A program made the position numbers and the translations under genes. A stretch of DNA of 64,000 bases. Source: Costus lasius. Lineage: Eukaryota; Streptophyta; Magnoliopsida; Zingiberales; Costaceae. Under the pieces are notes generated by a model, which ran no database searches, was not told the origin of the DNA, and saw only the letters and a program-made list of their open reading frames with translations. Shown piece by piece: positions 34,824 to 45,129 of the stretch. The stretch lies in the NCBI GenBank assembly GCA_027563935.2, contig JANVAS020000203.1:124001-188000 (forward strand), given 5' to 3'. Position 1 is the stretch's first letter. Each line of letters starts with the position of its first letter.

Positions 34824-35834
34824 ATGAATGTAGTCCACTATGCCCGGACTAACACTTATGTCTTCAGCCACTCAGGTCAGAAGATCAAACTAAAACCATC
34901 CATGCCTAGAGAACTTAGAGCTTCAACTAACAAGGGAGTCATAGCTGAGTCTAAACCAACCCAAACAACCCTCCAACTGATGATACCTCAAGAATTACCT
35001 AGGGACACCCAACTTGATCAACCCTTATGTTCCTTAGTCCTTACGGAGACCGACCTAGGTGAGCAACACAAACCAAAGCCACCCCTTGAGATAGAGCCTC
35101 CTAAGGAAACCCTCATACCCTACTTAGACCTTTATGAGTTTCCAAAGCTAGGAGTTGACTTAAACCCTAAGTCCTTGAAACAATCTCTTAACTTAAGAAT
35201 TTTATATCCTCGTCCTTTGAACTTTAGAGCATGCCTTACTGAACCCAATCCCAAAATTTTAGGGTTATATAATACTGTTTTACCTTCTTTTGAGAATATT
35301 GAACACATTGATTTTGTTATACCAAGCCATTTTAGTAGCACTATGAAACTCTATCCCAAGTGTACTAATAGGCATGGCCGAGGAAGGTATTTAAATGTAG
35401 GATACCCTGATCAAATTGAGCAACTTAGGATTTGGGAATTGGACAAACAGACTAGTTGCTTTGAGGACTCAGCGCCACTAGAAATAGGGATCCCCACCAC
35501 TGCCCATGTGGAGGATCTCGCTCTCTACCCAGAGCCTTTCTCCATCCCTAATGACAACCACGACCTGGATATTGAGGCTATCCTTGGGGATCAAACCCGA
35601 CTTACCACTGAAGGAATACAAGTGAATTACAAAGTTAGATTCCTCAATGGTGAGGAGGAATGGCTCCTTGAGGTAGAGCTTGCTAAGGCCGCCCCTATGT
35701 TACTCCAAGGGTACAGGGACAATTCTCCAGAGGAGAATTTTTTCAACCCGGGGAGAGCTGATGGAGGCAGCACCCCTGCTCTGAAGAGACATGCTTGGGC
35801 TCGGAGGAAACCTCCTCAACTTGGGTTCACCTAG
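34824..35834 (+). pseudogene. C-terminal protein segment of element F with chromodomain-like tail
   Basis: A 336-codon frame continuing the F polyprotein in a shifted frame (TNTYVFSHSGQKIKL directly follows the protease). The middle is Pro/Leu-rich. From about residue 155 it aligns with the E protein (IDFVIPSHFS, NRHGRGRYLNVG). Residues ~247-300 (IEAILGDQTRLTTEG...EEEWLLEVEL...LL) resemble a chromodomain or the integrase tail of chromoviruses, although the aromatic after the YxV strand is Phe and not Trp. The frame continues as SPEENFFNPGRAD across the PPT and 75 bases into the 3' LTR. No enzymatic domain is present. Confidence 0.6.
35747..35758 (+). other. Polypurine tract of element F
   Basis: CCCGGGGAGAGC immediately before the 3' LTR. 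It lies inside the coding frame, and element E uses the same sequence. Confidence 0.85.
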
Positions 35835-36919
35835 AGCTCACTTGCTTTCTATTGTCTTACATTGCATTTCATGGCATTTAGGTTAGTTTAAGTTTTCAAA
35901 TAAAGCCATGCATCATATAGTCAATTATGGCAAGTCCAATTGTAGTAGGTTGTGCATTGTAATGCATGTAGCTCTTATGTACTTTTGCATCATGGTAGGA
36001 TAGTGCATCCTTGCATTGGTTATATTTTTGGCAGGTCATTTAAGCTAAAGGTTATCTCAAGCTCCACTCCAAGGTCAGCTCAAGTTCCACTCAACAAGTT
36101 CAGCTCAAGAAAGGAAAGAAGACTTCAACTCCTTCAACTCAAAGTGCAACTCAAAGTGTTGACGAGCTCACTTGCCAACTCAGCTTCTATCTTTGTTGGG
36201 CGCCCCCTCCTTGATATAATCAGTCACCTCAACTATCCATCCAAGGAATAGATGCCAACACACCAGCCCAGACAAGGGAAGATTTCAAAATTATCATCCA
36301 TCAAGATCCAAAATCAAAGGAAGACATTTATGAAGACTTACCATCTTACCTTGCCACCCAAGCTTTTATGGAAGGGATTCAAATTTTGAATTCTCCATTC
36401 ATGCGCCCACAACCATCATGGAAAGAAGCCATCTTGCCAACACAAAGGAGCATTGAAGACACTATTCGAAATTCAAAGAATTCCCATAAGAGCATCACCA
36501 AAGAAAGGAAGAATTTCCACACTTAATTGCATTCACACCTTGAATTAAATGCTGAATTTTTCTCTCCTATTTTGTAAGTGGCGTCTAAGGGGCAAATGAC
36601 CACCTTGTCCACCCTCTATCTCACCTATAAATGTAACCCCCTCTCATGTATTTTTGTTAGCTTGGATTAAATGAGATTGTCCATTAGTTTCCTAGGTAAA
36701 TGCTAGTGTAGACATTAGTAGTAGTAATATTTCTTCCAAGGTCGAGCCTACCTTCTTCCTCTCTCCCCTTCTCCACCAAAATCCCAAGAAGGACTCCCCC
36801 CTTTGATGGGCGCAACTACAAGGAGGCCCCTTTTTCTTCATCTCGGTTTGGAACAAGAAGAAGACACCTCTTCCTCACAACAACATGGAAGCATCATCAT
36901 ATTCGGCTAAGTCTTTTCT
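35759..36919 (+). repeat. 3' LTR of element F, first part
   Basis: TGATGGAGGCAGC..., collinear with 31209-32371. Interrupted by Copia D, which duplicated TTTCT (36915-36919 and 53012-53016). Confidence 0.9.
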
Positions 36920-38599
36920 TGAAAGTCCCCAGAAGGGGGCGAAACCCTAAAGCATGGCGCGTATAAAATTTTTAAGCAGCGGAAGAGGGTTTCTAGGGGA
37001 TCGGATTCATGCATAACATATGATCAACTTGTTAAACCGATTGCAAACATAGAAGATGTCATACCGATGCCATTTCTAGATGGCGACTTAGAAGCAGAGA
37101 GCGATAGGGATCTCCTCCAAAGGATGCGCACACAAGATGAAGAAGTCGCCTACTCCGATGGTGCTCCTTGTGCTAGCAAGGTTCCAAGAGGTCCTTGTCG
37201 TATGGAAGGGAAGAGAGAACCTTTTCTTTGCTTGGCGATTTGCTTCTTGTCGTCAACCCCAAAAACACTCGAATGAGAGAGCCACGCGAGGAAGGAGCGA
37301 CAATAGGCGTGAAGAGAAGCTATCGTGAGGCGTGGTCACGATTTGGAAACATGGTTTCTAAAAATAGTAAACCACTCTCTTCATGCGACCATGGGATTAC
37401 CCCAAGCGCATACTCCTCTCCACTTGAACCATGCGCTCACTTGATGAGCTGGTTCAATTTCAGTTTGGTCCAAGACCAATTAACCCAAGCGATTTGGTCT
37501 AGATCACAATTAAACCCTAAGGCTCCAGATCCAACCGTTCATCTCTTGATGCTCCTGATCTCACCGATCTAGCATCCATTCTCTCGATCGAAGCTTACCG
37601 ATCTCAAGCCCTAATCAATCAAACAAGATCAGACCAGATCTCACTTACAATCAGAGACTAAATCCCTTTAAACTGAACCCAAACAATTCAATCCATACGA
37701 TCTGACTTAAGTAAGCCATATCATCAAATTGTGCGACCCTGAGGGTTTCCTTTAAATGTCGGTAACGATAACTCACGTTATCACGATCAGTGAGGGGTAT
37801 CTAGCAACACATCACTGTCTCCCGATATAAAGAAAAGAGTCTTCCAAGACTACACCCAAACCACAGCACAAGTGTGAATCCACTTCACAAGGCATGCAAG
37901 TTTCCTTTGCCACTGGATGTTCTTATTGGACAAGCGTGTCAAGCTTGTAACTCCAATATGATGAGCATGATTAGATCAGATGATCATAGTCACCTGGGTA
38001 TGGCCATACACTTTCTCAATCATCTCATCCAGGGGGGCCCCTTTAGAACATCACACTCCAATCAAGGAGACGGCAATCCTATATCTATCACTAGCGCCCT
38101 AACATGACTCAAGTTCACCATCCAAGATAGTCTATAACCATTATGTTTCAAATGATATTGAACTACCTCAAAACAATGACAATCATCATTTAGAAACACA
38201 AGTGATCTCAAGTCAGAGGAAATGTGCCACTTGTTGCAATCAAGGATTATTCACATTGTGACAAGCAATTGAATATCCTAGTAGGGTCTGTCCAGTACAT
38301 CCAATGTACCCATGAGTCTACATCTTATTCCATGCTCGAAGCATCCTATAAGATTAGAACACATATTAGTCTCAATCATATCAAGGTTGTCTCATGTTCA
38401 CCAAGATATCTCGACTAAGGACATAAGGCATGTCAGCCTAGCTGAACACCATTGAGACATTATTCAGAAGTATATGTATTGCAGCAGATAATATAACAAA
38501 CTGAATAACAACCATTGCCTTTATAAACATAAGAGTTTATACATGATACTGTTACAATCCCAAGGCCTCAAACATTAGCCTTAAGGGCATACCCCAACA
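36920..38599 (-). repeat. 3' LTR of Copia D
   Basis: 1680 bp, TGAAAGTCCCC...CCCCAACA, followed by the PPT. It contains AGCGGAAG at 36978-36985 and the palindrome GTATGGCCATAC at 37998-38009. Confidence 0.93.
37746..37836 (-). other. LTR three-way-junction RNA-like motif, D 3' LTR
   Basis: Arms GATAAC-TCAC-GTTATC (sense loop GTGA, still GNRA type) and CAGTGA/TCACTG. The outer stem TTTCCTTTA/TAAAGAAAA has one broken pair. Confidence 0.68.
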
Positions 38600-38614
38600 A
38601 TCTCCCACTTGCAC
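38600..38614 (-). other. Polypurine tract of Copia D
   Basis: Sense strand GTGCAAGTGGGAGAT directly before the 3' LTR; identical to that of B and G. Confidence 0.85.
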
Positions 38615-38619
38615 TTAAT

Positions 38620-39139
38620 CTAATGGTTGAGAAATCTCAAACCCATATTATTACAGTGCTTCTCATGCTTCTGCTGCGCCAGAGGCTTAGTAAGCGGGTC
38701 TGCCAGATTGTCATCTGTATGAACCTTGCTGACTTTGATCTCACCACGATCTATGATCTCCCTGATCAAGTGAAACCGTCTCTGTATGTGCTTGGACTTC
38801 TGGTGCGACCGTGGTTCCTTTGCTTGTGCGATTGCTCCAGTGTTATCACAGAAGATAACCAAAGGATCTGCACTCGAAGGAACAACACCAAGTTCTTGAA
38901 CGAACTTACGAATCCACACTGCCTCCTTGGATGCTTCCGAGGCTGCTACATACTCGGCTTCTGTGGTAGAATCAGCAACAATTGACTGTTTGAAACTTTT
39001 CCACACCACTGCTCCTCCATTCAAGCTAAAAACATAGCCTGATTGCGATCGAAAATCATCCTGGTCAGACTGGAATGAAGCGTCAGTATATCCTTCTATA
39101 CTGAGTTCTTCCTGACCACCATATATCAAGAAAATATCT
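38620..39139 (-). pseudogene. pol: Copia D RNase H, C-terminal piece of pol
   Basis: Frame 38620-39129 encodes RNase H: YTDASFQSDQDD, SIVADSTTEAEYVAASEAS, IFCDNTGAIAQAKEP, DDNLADPLTKPLAQQKH and the end MGLRFLNH. The catalytic D, E and D positions are present. Element E separates it from the rest of pol, with the TSD TATCT at 39135-39139. Confidence 0.88.
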
Positions 39140-40983
39140 TGATGGGGTCACCAAGCATGCAACATTCAAACAACGCGCTTCGAAAACATTTTGATAATTA
39201 AGTATAGCTTCATAAACCCCTTAAGCTAACGTAGTTTGAAATTAGTTTGATTATGGTATATAGTAGAGAAAACCGAAACTATTTATCAAGTGAATCCTAG
39301 CATGCACTTCTAGACAAGATGAATTTGACAAAGCTTAGCATGCGGTTCTACAACATCAAATAGACCTAAGCATGCGATTCTACCATAAAGAATAGAGCTA
39401 CTCTAAGGGAGGAACTCACCTTGCACCCTTTGAGAATAGAAAGGGTGACCTTCCCGTTCTTCACCGGTCCAATGGTGGAATCTCACGAAGTAGGGCCCTA
39501 TGAGCTTACACACATGGCATTGCAGCATTCCCACACATGCGTGGGTGAGTAGTGACAAATATTAAGAGGCCTTTTACAATCACAACCAAGGGGGAGACTA
39601 GTTCTCCAAGTTCCCTTGCTAACAATCTAGAGACTAGCTATTAGAGGGGGAGAGGGGGGGGGGGGGGAAATGACGCCTTGCATATCTTCTGAGCCTTGCG
39701 CAACCTTCATGGAATAGATGTATATAAGTGTAGATGGATGCTCAAGAACATCAAGACAAACAACAACCAAAGAAGAAGGGAGGAACTTAGCTAACTCGGG
39801 TGGATGTTTGCTCTTGACATGGTGGTTGACACCTTCTTGAGTCTCGGTTATGTCCTGCACCTCTTCTTGGCTGAGAACTCTCCAAGGCTAAAGGGAGGAA
39901 GTGGCGTGAGCTCCCAACTTCATGACAAGCGCAAATGGTGGAGGAAGGTTGAAGAGCATGAGGGATGGAAGGGAACTCTCGGCAATGAGGGGAGGGAAAG
40001 GTGACACACACCTTGAGAAGACTAACTTCTGAAATTTGAAATTGTATTCAACTCTAACTTGAGGTTTACAAGTGGTTACAACATATAGGAGACTTCCAAC
40101 GGTTGTCTCCCTTCTCTAAGCGCAAAGACAAGTCACAAAAGTCAGCAGGATGTAGACAACTCAATGGGCTGATTTCTTTCCTCAAATGGGCAGATTGCTT
40201 TGAGGTTTAGCTTGAAGTTTTCTTCAGGATGGCAGGTTCAAACGCTGAGGTGATGATGGACTGAAGAGGCTGCAAAAGGCTGGCATTGTGCAGGCTGCAG
40301 ATTGGTATGGGCGGCTGGCACTTGAAGGGACTGAAGTTGCTGCAAAGGCTGACATAGTTCAGCTGCTCCTTGACCTTGGTGGCTGGCGCATGGTGGACTG
40401 AAATGGGACATTGTGCAGCTGCCTCTTGACTTTGGTGGCTGGCGCATGATGGGCTGAAGTAGGACTTTGTGCAGGCTGCTTCTTGTCTTGGTTGGAGATG
40501 AAGGCAAACTCCACATGGCTGCCAACTAGGATGGTGGAAGTTGAGGTACTTGTGGTGTTGCTCCATTAGGTTGGGGTGGGCTGATTTCCTCATGAGTTGG
40601 GCTGATGGCCCATGGCATCTCTTGGAGTTGTCTTGACCTGATTTTGACTTGCATCCCAAAAATGGAGTTGACCTATACTATTACATCAATTTCATGCACT
40701 AACCTACTATACATAAGTGGCGGATCCTAGGGATGTAACTACATGGTGTAATTGGTGGGTGGATCTAACCTACCATATGATGCAAGTTATGCTAGGAGAT
40801 CTAACTTAAAGGATGCATGCAATGCAAGGAATGAAAATCTAACTTAAAGATGCATGCAATGCAAGGAATGAAAATCTAACTTAAAGATGCATGCAATGCA
40901 AGAGATGGAAATTTAGGTGCCCTAGCTAGGGTAACCTTAAACTCCATTTGTATTTCCGTGGGTCATGTTGCCTCCCCACATCA
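39140..40983 (-). repeat. 3' LTR of element E
   Basis: 1844 bp. It contains a run of 14 Gs at 39654-39667 and a 37-38-bp tandem repeat (three units around GATGCATGCAATGCAAG) at 40799-40910. Small frames inside it are not conserved genes. Confidence 0.93.
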
Positions 40984-43127
40984 GCTCTCCCCGGGTGAGA
41001 AAAATTCTTCTCCGGAGAATTGTCCTTATCCATGAGGAGCTTTGAGGTAGTAAGGGTGAGTTCTTCCTCGGGGAGCCAACCCTCTTCACCATGGTCATAT
41101 CCAACTAAGTAGAGTAACTCTACCTCATTACGGGTGAAATGGGTTTGGTCCTCAAGGATGGACTCAATCATATGCTCACAAGTGGGGTCATAGTATGGGG
41201 TGGAATGATGCTTATGCAATATGAAGTCATCCACATCAAAAGTGATGGGGGTCCAAAAATCAGTGTCAACAGCTTCACAGCAATCAATCTCTTCATCCCA
41301 ATCTTCATGCTCCTTAAATTCAGGGTCTCCTACACAGAATGTCCTTTCTCGGCCATATTCATTAGTATGTTTGTAGTATACAGGCCTACTAAAAGATTTA
41401 GGTATAACAAAATCAAAGTGTTCAAGTTCTGGTAGGGAAAGAAAATCATTATTCAATTCTATTTTCTTTAACCCTGGAGTACTAAGGCTAGGCTCCTCGA
41501 AGCAAGACTCAAGGTCTAAAGGAGAGATGGATGATGTTGCCAACTCAGATAAGTTAGGTTCTAAATCATATCCTAGCATGGGAATCTCAAGAGGATCTAA
41601 AGTGAATCCTACATCATATTCAGGTGAGCTAATGTCTAACTCGAGAAGGGTGAGGGGCGCCTGTAGGATTGGACTTCCTAAGGAAAAAAGAAATGGCTCT
41701 CCCATATCTGGAGTAAGATCCACAAAGCTAAACTGGGGAAGCTCTATCATGTCATAAGGAGAAGGTTGATATAGGTCAGTCCCTATGGGGTCAACTTGAG
41801 TAGGGTCATCCCTAGAGTCTTGGGTTATAAGCCCATGTTCAATTGGTCCTAAATGTGGCTTAGGAGCGTGGATGGCAAGACCTAAGAGATATGTTTCATG
41901 GGTCATTGGATCAAAGGTCAAGTCTTCTAGGCCTTGAAGTTGAGGTTCTCCTAATGTTTGGGACTTAGGATCTTGGTCAATGAGAAAAGGATCTAGCATG
42001 GGTTCCATCTTAGGCAAAGTAAGGGATCTTAACTCATGTTGGTTGATATCTAAAGGTGAAGGATCCTCTATTTCTAAAAGTTTTGGCTCTAGGGGTGGGT
42101 TTAGACCTAAGTTGTAAAGTTTAGTGCTAGATGGCTCAGAAGTGGTCAAAGAAGGGCCTAGACAAGATGGTATGTCTACCTTAATCTCTAAATATGGTTG
42201 AGTAAGATACTTAGGCAGATCATCCATAGAGAAAGGTTCAAACTTAGGTTGAGTCAAGCCTAAAGTGTGATGGTCCTCTAATTGAAGGTGTTGGATTTCT
42301 AAAGTGTCTAGAGGCTCATCTAAACTTTCACTAAGGTCAAGTGGCTTGGAACCTAATTGTGCACAACCTATTGAAGAGTTCTCTAAAGTCTGCCCTATGT
42401 CATGAAGAGTAGGTTCACATGGTTCAAGCACTTGATCTAAACATGGGAGCCCTAAAGGGTGAGGCAAACTAGTCTCACAGGTCACTAAGGGTAGGATAGC
42501 TTCCACTAAGTCCAGCCTAATATGATTGGGTTCAAGTTCTTCCATAGGCTTAGGTGAGATTGTTCTTAAAGGTGTGGACTTAGTATGACCTATGTGGATG
42601 TCAAGAGAGTTTTCCTTAAGTTGGTGGAGTTCTTGTTTGGGTTTTATGGACAACATGATTTGACATGGAGGTAAGTCTTCAATGGGTTCCCTAGACTTGA
42701 TTTGAGATTGGCTTTGGGAGGGTAGCTTTGGTTCTAAGGCTTGATTGAGCTCCATGGTTTGATTAACTACCTTAGGGGCTTTGGGTCTTGGATGGTCAAT
42801 TTTCCTTTTATAAAATCTCTTAAGATTTTGCTCCACCTCACTAGCTATTTGAAAAGCATCTTCTATTGTGTATATGGGGTAGTAGGTGAGACCTCTCTTA
42901 ATCTCAAAGCTAAGACCATCTCTAAACCGGTTAAGCATAACCCTAGGAGCTTCTCTAGTACTATGGTAGAGGGTTTTGAACTTTAGTATATATTCAGCTA
43001 CATTCATGTTCTCTTGGGTAAGCAATTTTTCATTGAGAGATGTAGGGTCATATATTTCTTTTATCATGTCATCCCATCTCTTGATGGGTTGTCTATTGCC
43101 TCTTAGGGGATTGAATCTAGTAGTCAT
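40926..43127 (-). CDS. Element E protein: partial gag plus chromodomain-like C-terminus, intact
   Basis: A 733-codon uninterrupted frame; the start at 43127 lies about 150 bp after the PBS. Residues ~15-105 match the second half of a Gypsy Retrotrans_gag domain (RWDDMIKEIY, LNRFRDGLSFEIKRGL, TIEDAFQIASEVEQNL). The first half of gag, a zinc knuckle and a protease are absent. A long acidic, Pro/Leu-rich, probably disordered middle follows. Residues ~575-640 share FDFVIPKSFS, TNEYGRER and a D/E-rich block with element F. Residues ~652-700 (IESILEDQTHFTRNEVELLYLVGYDHGEEGWLPEEEL region) look like a chromodomain, which in chromoviruses directs integration into chosen chromatin. The frame crosses the PPT and ends 58 bases inside the LTR. 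Chromodomain identity is inferred from pattern only. Confidence 0.7.
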   Translation of the reverse strand: MTTRFNPLRGNRQPIKRWDDMIKEIYDPTSLNEKLLTQENMNVAEYILKFKTLYHSTREAPRVMLNRFRDGLSFEIKRGLTYYPIYTIEDAFQIASEVEQNLKRFYKRKIDHPRPKAPKVVNQTMELNQALEPKLPSQSQSQIKSREPIEDLPPCQIMLSIKPKQELHQLKENSLDIHIGHTKSTPLRTISPKPMEELEPNHIRLDLVEAILPLVTCETSLPHPLGLPCLDQVLEPCEPTLHDIGQTLENSSIGCAQLGSKPLDLSESLDEPLDTLEIQHLQLEDHHTLGLTQPKFEPFSMDDLPKYLTQPYLEIKVDIPSCLGPSLTTSEPSSTKLYNLGLNPPLEPKLLEIEDPSPLDINQHELRSLTLPKMEPMLDPFLIDQDPKSQTLGEPQLQGLEDLTFDPMTHETYLLGLAIHAPKPHLGPIEHGLITQDSRDDPTQVDPIGTDLYQPSPYDMIELPQFSFVDLTPDMGEPFLFSLGSPILQAPLTLLELDISSPEYDVGFTLDPLEIPMLGYDLEPNLSELATSSISPLDLESCFEEPSLSTPGLKKIELNNDFLSLPELEHFDFVIPKSFSRPVYYKHTNEYGRERTFCVGDPEFKEHEDWDEEIDCCEAVDTDFWTPITFDVDDFILHKHHSTPYYDPTCEHMIESILEDQTHFTRNEVELLYLVGYDHGEEGWLPEEELTLTTSKLLMDKDNSPEKNFSHPGRADVGRQHDPRKYKWSLRLP
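40984..40997 (-). other. Polypurine tract of element E
   Basis: Sense strand CACCCGGGGAGAGC abutting the 3' LTR; it shares CCGGGGAGAGC with element F. Confidence 0.85.
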
Positions 43128-43273
43128 TTTCGAAATGAGTAAGGTTTTGAAAATAAACCCTAAGGTGATAAAATATAGCTAATCAAATTCTTTCAAGCAC
43201 CTAGGTCCAAAAATCGCCTTAGTAGTAGGAAAATAAAGTTTTGGTCTTATAAAATCCTACTCTAAGAGCCTAA

Positions 43274-43285
43274 GCTCTGATACCA
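43274..43285 (-). other. Primer-binding site (initiator Met-tRNA), element E
   Basis: Reverse complement TGGTATCAGAGC, three bases from the LTR at 43289. The 146-bp leader to the ATG resembles that of F. Confidence 0.9.
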
Positions 43286-43288
43286 AGA

Positions 43289-45129
43289 TGATGGGGTCAC
43301 CAAGCATGCAACATTCAAACAACGCGCTTCGAAAACATTTTGATAATTAAGTATAGCTTCATAAACCCCTTAAGCTAACGTAGTTTGAAATTAGTTTGAT
43401 TATGGTATATAGTAGAGAAAACCGAAACTATTTATCAAGTGAATCCTAGCATGCACTTCTAGACAAGATGAATTTGACAAAGCTTAGCATGCGGTTCTAC
43501 AACATCAAATAGACCTAAGCATGCGATTCTACCATAAAGAATAGAGCTACTCTAAGGGAGGAACTCACCTTGCACCCTTTGAGAATAGAAAGGGTGACCT
43601 TCCCGTTCTTCACCGGTCCAATGGTGGAATCTCACGAAGTAGGGCCCTATGAGCTTACACACATGGCATTGCAGCATTCCCACACATGCGTGGGTGAGTA
43701 GTGACAAATATTAAGAGGCCTTTTACAATCACAACCAAGGGGGAGACTAGTTCTCCAAGTTCCCTTGCTAACAATCTAGAGACTAGCTATTAGAGGGGGA
43801 GAGGGGGGGGGGGAAATGACGCCTTGCATATCTTCTGAGCCTTGCGCAACCTTCATGGAATAGATGTATATAAGTGTAGATGGATGCTCAAGAACATCAA
43901 GACAAACAACAACCAAAGAAGAAGGGAGGAACTTAGCTAACTCGGGTGGATGTTTGCTCTTGACATGGTGGTTGACACCTTCTTGAGTCTCGGTTGTGTC
44001 CTGCACCTCTTCTTGGCTGAGAACTCTCCAAGGCTAAAGGGAGGAAGTGGCGTGAGCTCCCAACTTCATGACAAGCGCAAATGGTGGAGGAAGGTTGAAG
44101 AGCATGAGGGATGGAAGGGAACTCTCGGCAATGAGGGGAGGGAAAGGTGACACACACCTTGAGAAGACTAACTTCTGAAATTTGAAATTGTATTCAACTC
44201 TAACTTGAGGTTTACAAGTGGTTACAACATATAGGAGACTTCCAACGGTTGTCTCCCTTCTCTAAGCGCAAAGACAAGTCACAAAAGTCAGCAGGATGTA
44301 GACAACTCAATGGGCTGATTTCTTTCCTCAAATGGGCAGATTGCTTTGAGGTTTAGCTTGAAGTTTTCTTCAGGATGGCAGGTTCAAACTCTGAGGTGAT
44401 GATGGACTGAAGAGGCTACAAAAGGCTGGCATTGTGCAGGCTGCAGATTGGTATGGGCGGCTGGCACTTGAAGGGACTGAAGTTGCTGCAAAGGCTGACA
44501 TAGTTCAGCTGCTCCTTGACCTTGGTGGCTGGCGCATGGTGGACTGAAATGGGACATTGTGCAGCTGCCTCTTGACTTTGGTGGCTGGCGCATGATGGGC
44601 TGAAGTAGGACTTTGTGCAGGCTGCTTCTTGTCTTGGTTGGAGATGAAGGCAAACTCCACATGGCTGCCAACTAGGATGGTGGAAGTTGAGGTACTTGTG
44701 GTGTTGCTCCATTAGGTTGGGGTGGGCTGTTTTCCTCATGAGTTGGGCTGATGGCCCATGGCATCTCTTGGAGTTGTCTTGACCTGATTTTGACTTGCAT
44801 CCCAAAAATGGAGTTGACCTATACTATTACATCAATTTCATGCACTAACCTACTATACATAAGTGGCGGATCCTAGGGATGTAACTACATGGTGTAATTG
44901 GTGGGTGGATCTAACCTACCATATGATGCAAGTTATGCTAGGAGATCTAACTTAAAGGATGCATGCAATGCAAGGAATGAAAATCTAACTTAAAGATGCA
45001 TGCAATGCAAGGAATGAAAATCTAACTTAAAGATGCATGCAATGCAAGAGATGGAAATTTAGGTGCCCTAGCTAGGGTAACCTTAAACTCCATTTGTATT
45101 TCCGTGGGTCATGTCGCCTCCCCACATCA
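43289..45129 (-). repeat. 5' LTR of element E
   Basis: 1841 bp, G-run of 11 at 43803-43813, tandem repeat at 44945-45056. The TSD TATCT follows at 45130-45134. Confidence 0.93.

Larger units (their letters stand above)
39140..45129 (-). mobile_element. Non-autonomous gag-only LTR element E (TR-GAG type, Gypsy-related)
   Basis: LTRs 39140-40983 and 43289-45129 (TGATGGGGTC...CCACATCA), perfect TSD TATCT, PPT next to the left LTR and PBS next to the right one, all in minus orientation. The internal region is 2305 bp and holds a single frame of 733 codons. By eye the LTRs differ by about five substitutions plus a G14/G11 length change, the fewest of any pair here, which fits its position inside D. 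No RT, RNase H or integrase, so enzymes must have come from elsewhere. Confidence 0.93.

Noticed and set aside
40207..40659. Frames of 95-150 codons inside the E LTRs (also 44384-44805)
   Set aside because: Present only because both LTRs are near-identical; no domain, no start context and no conservation beyond the LTR.
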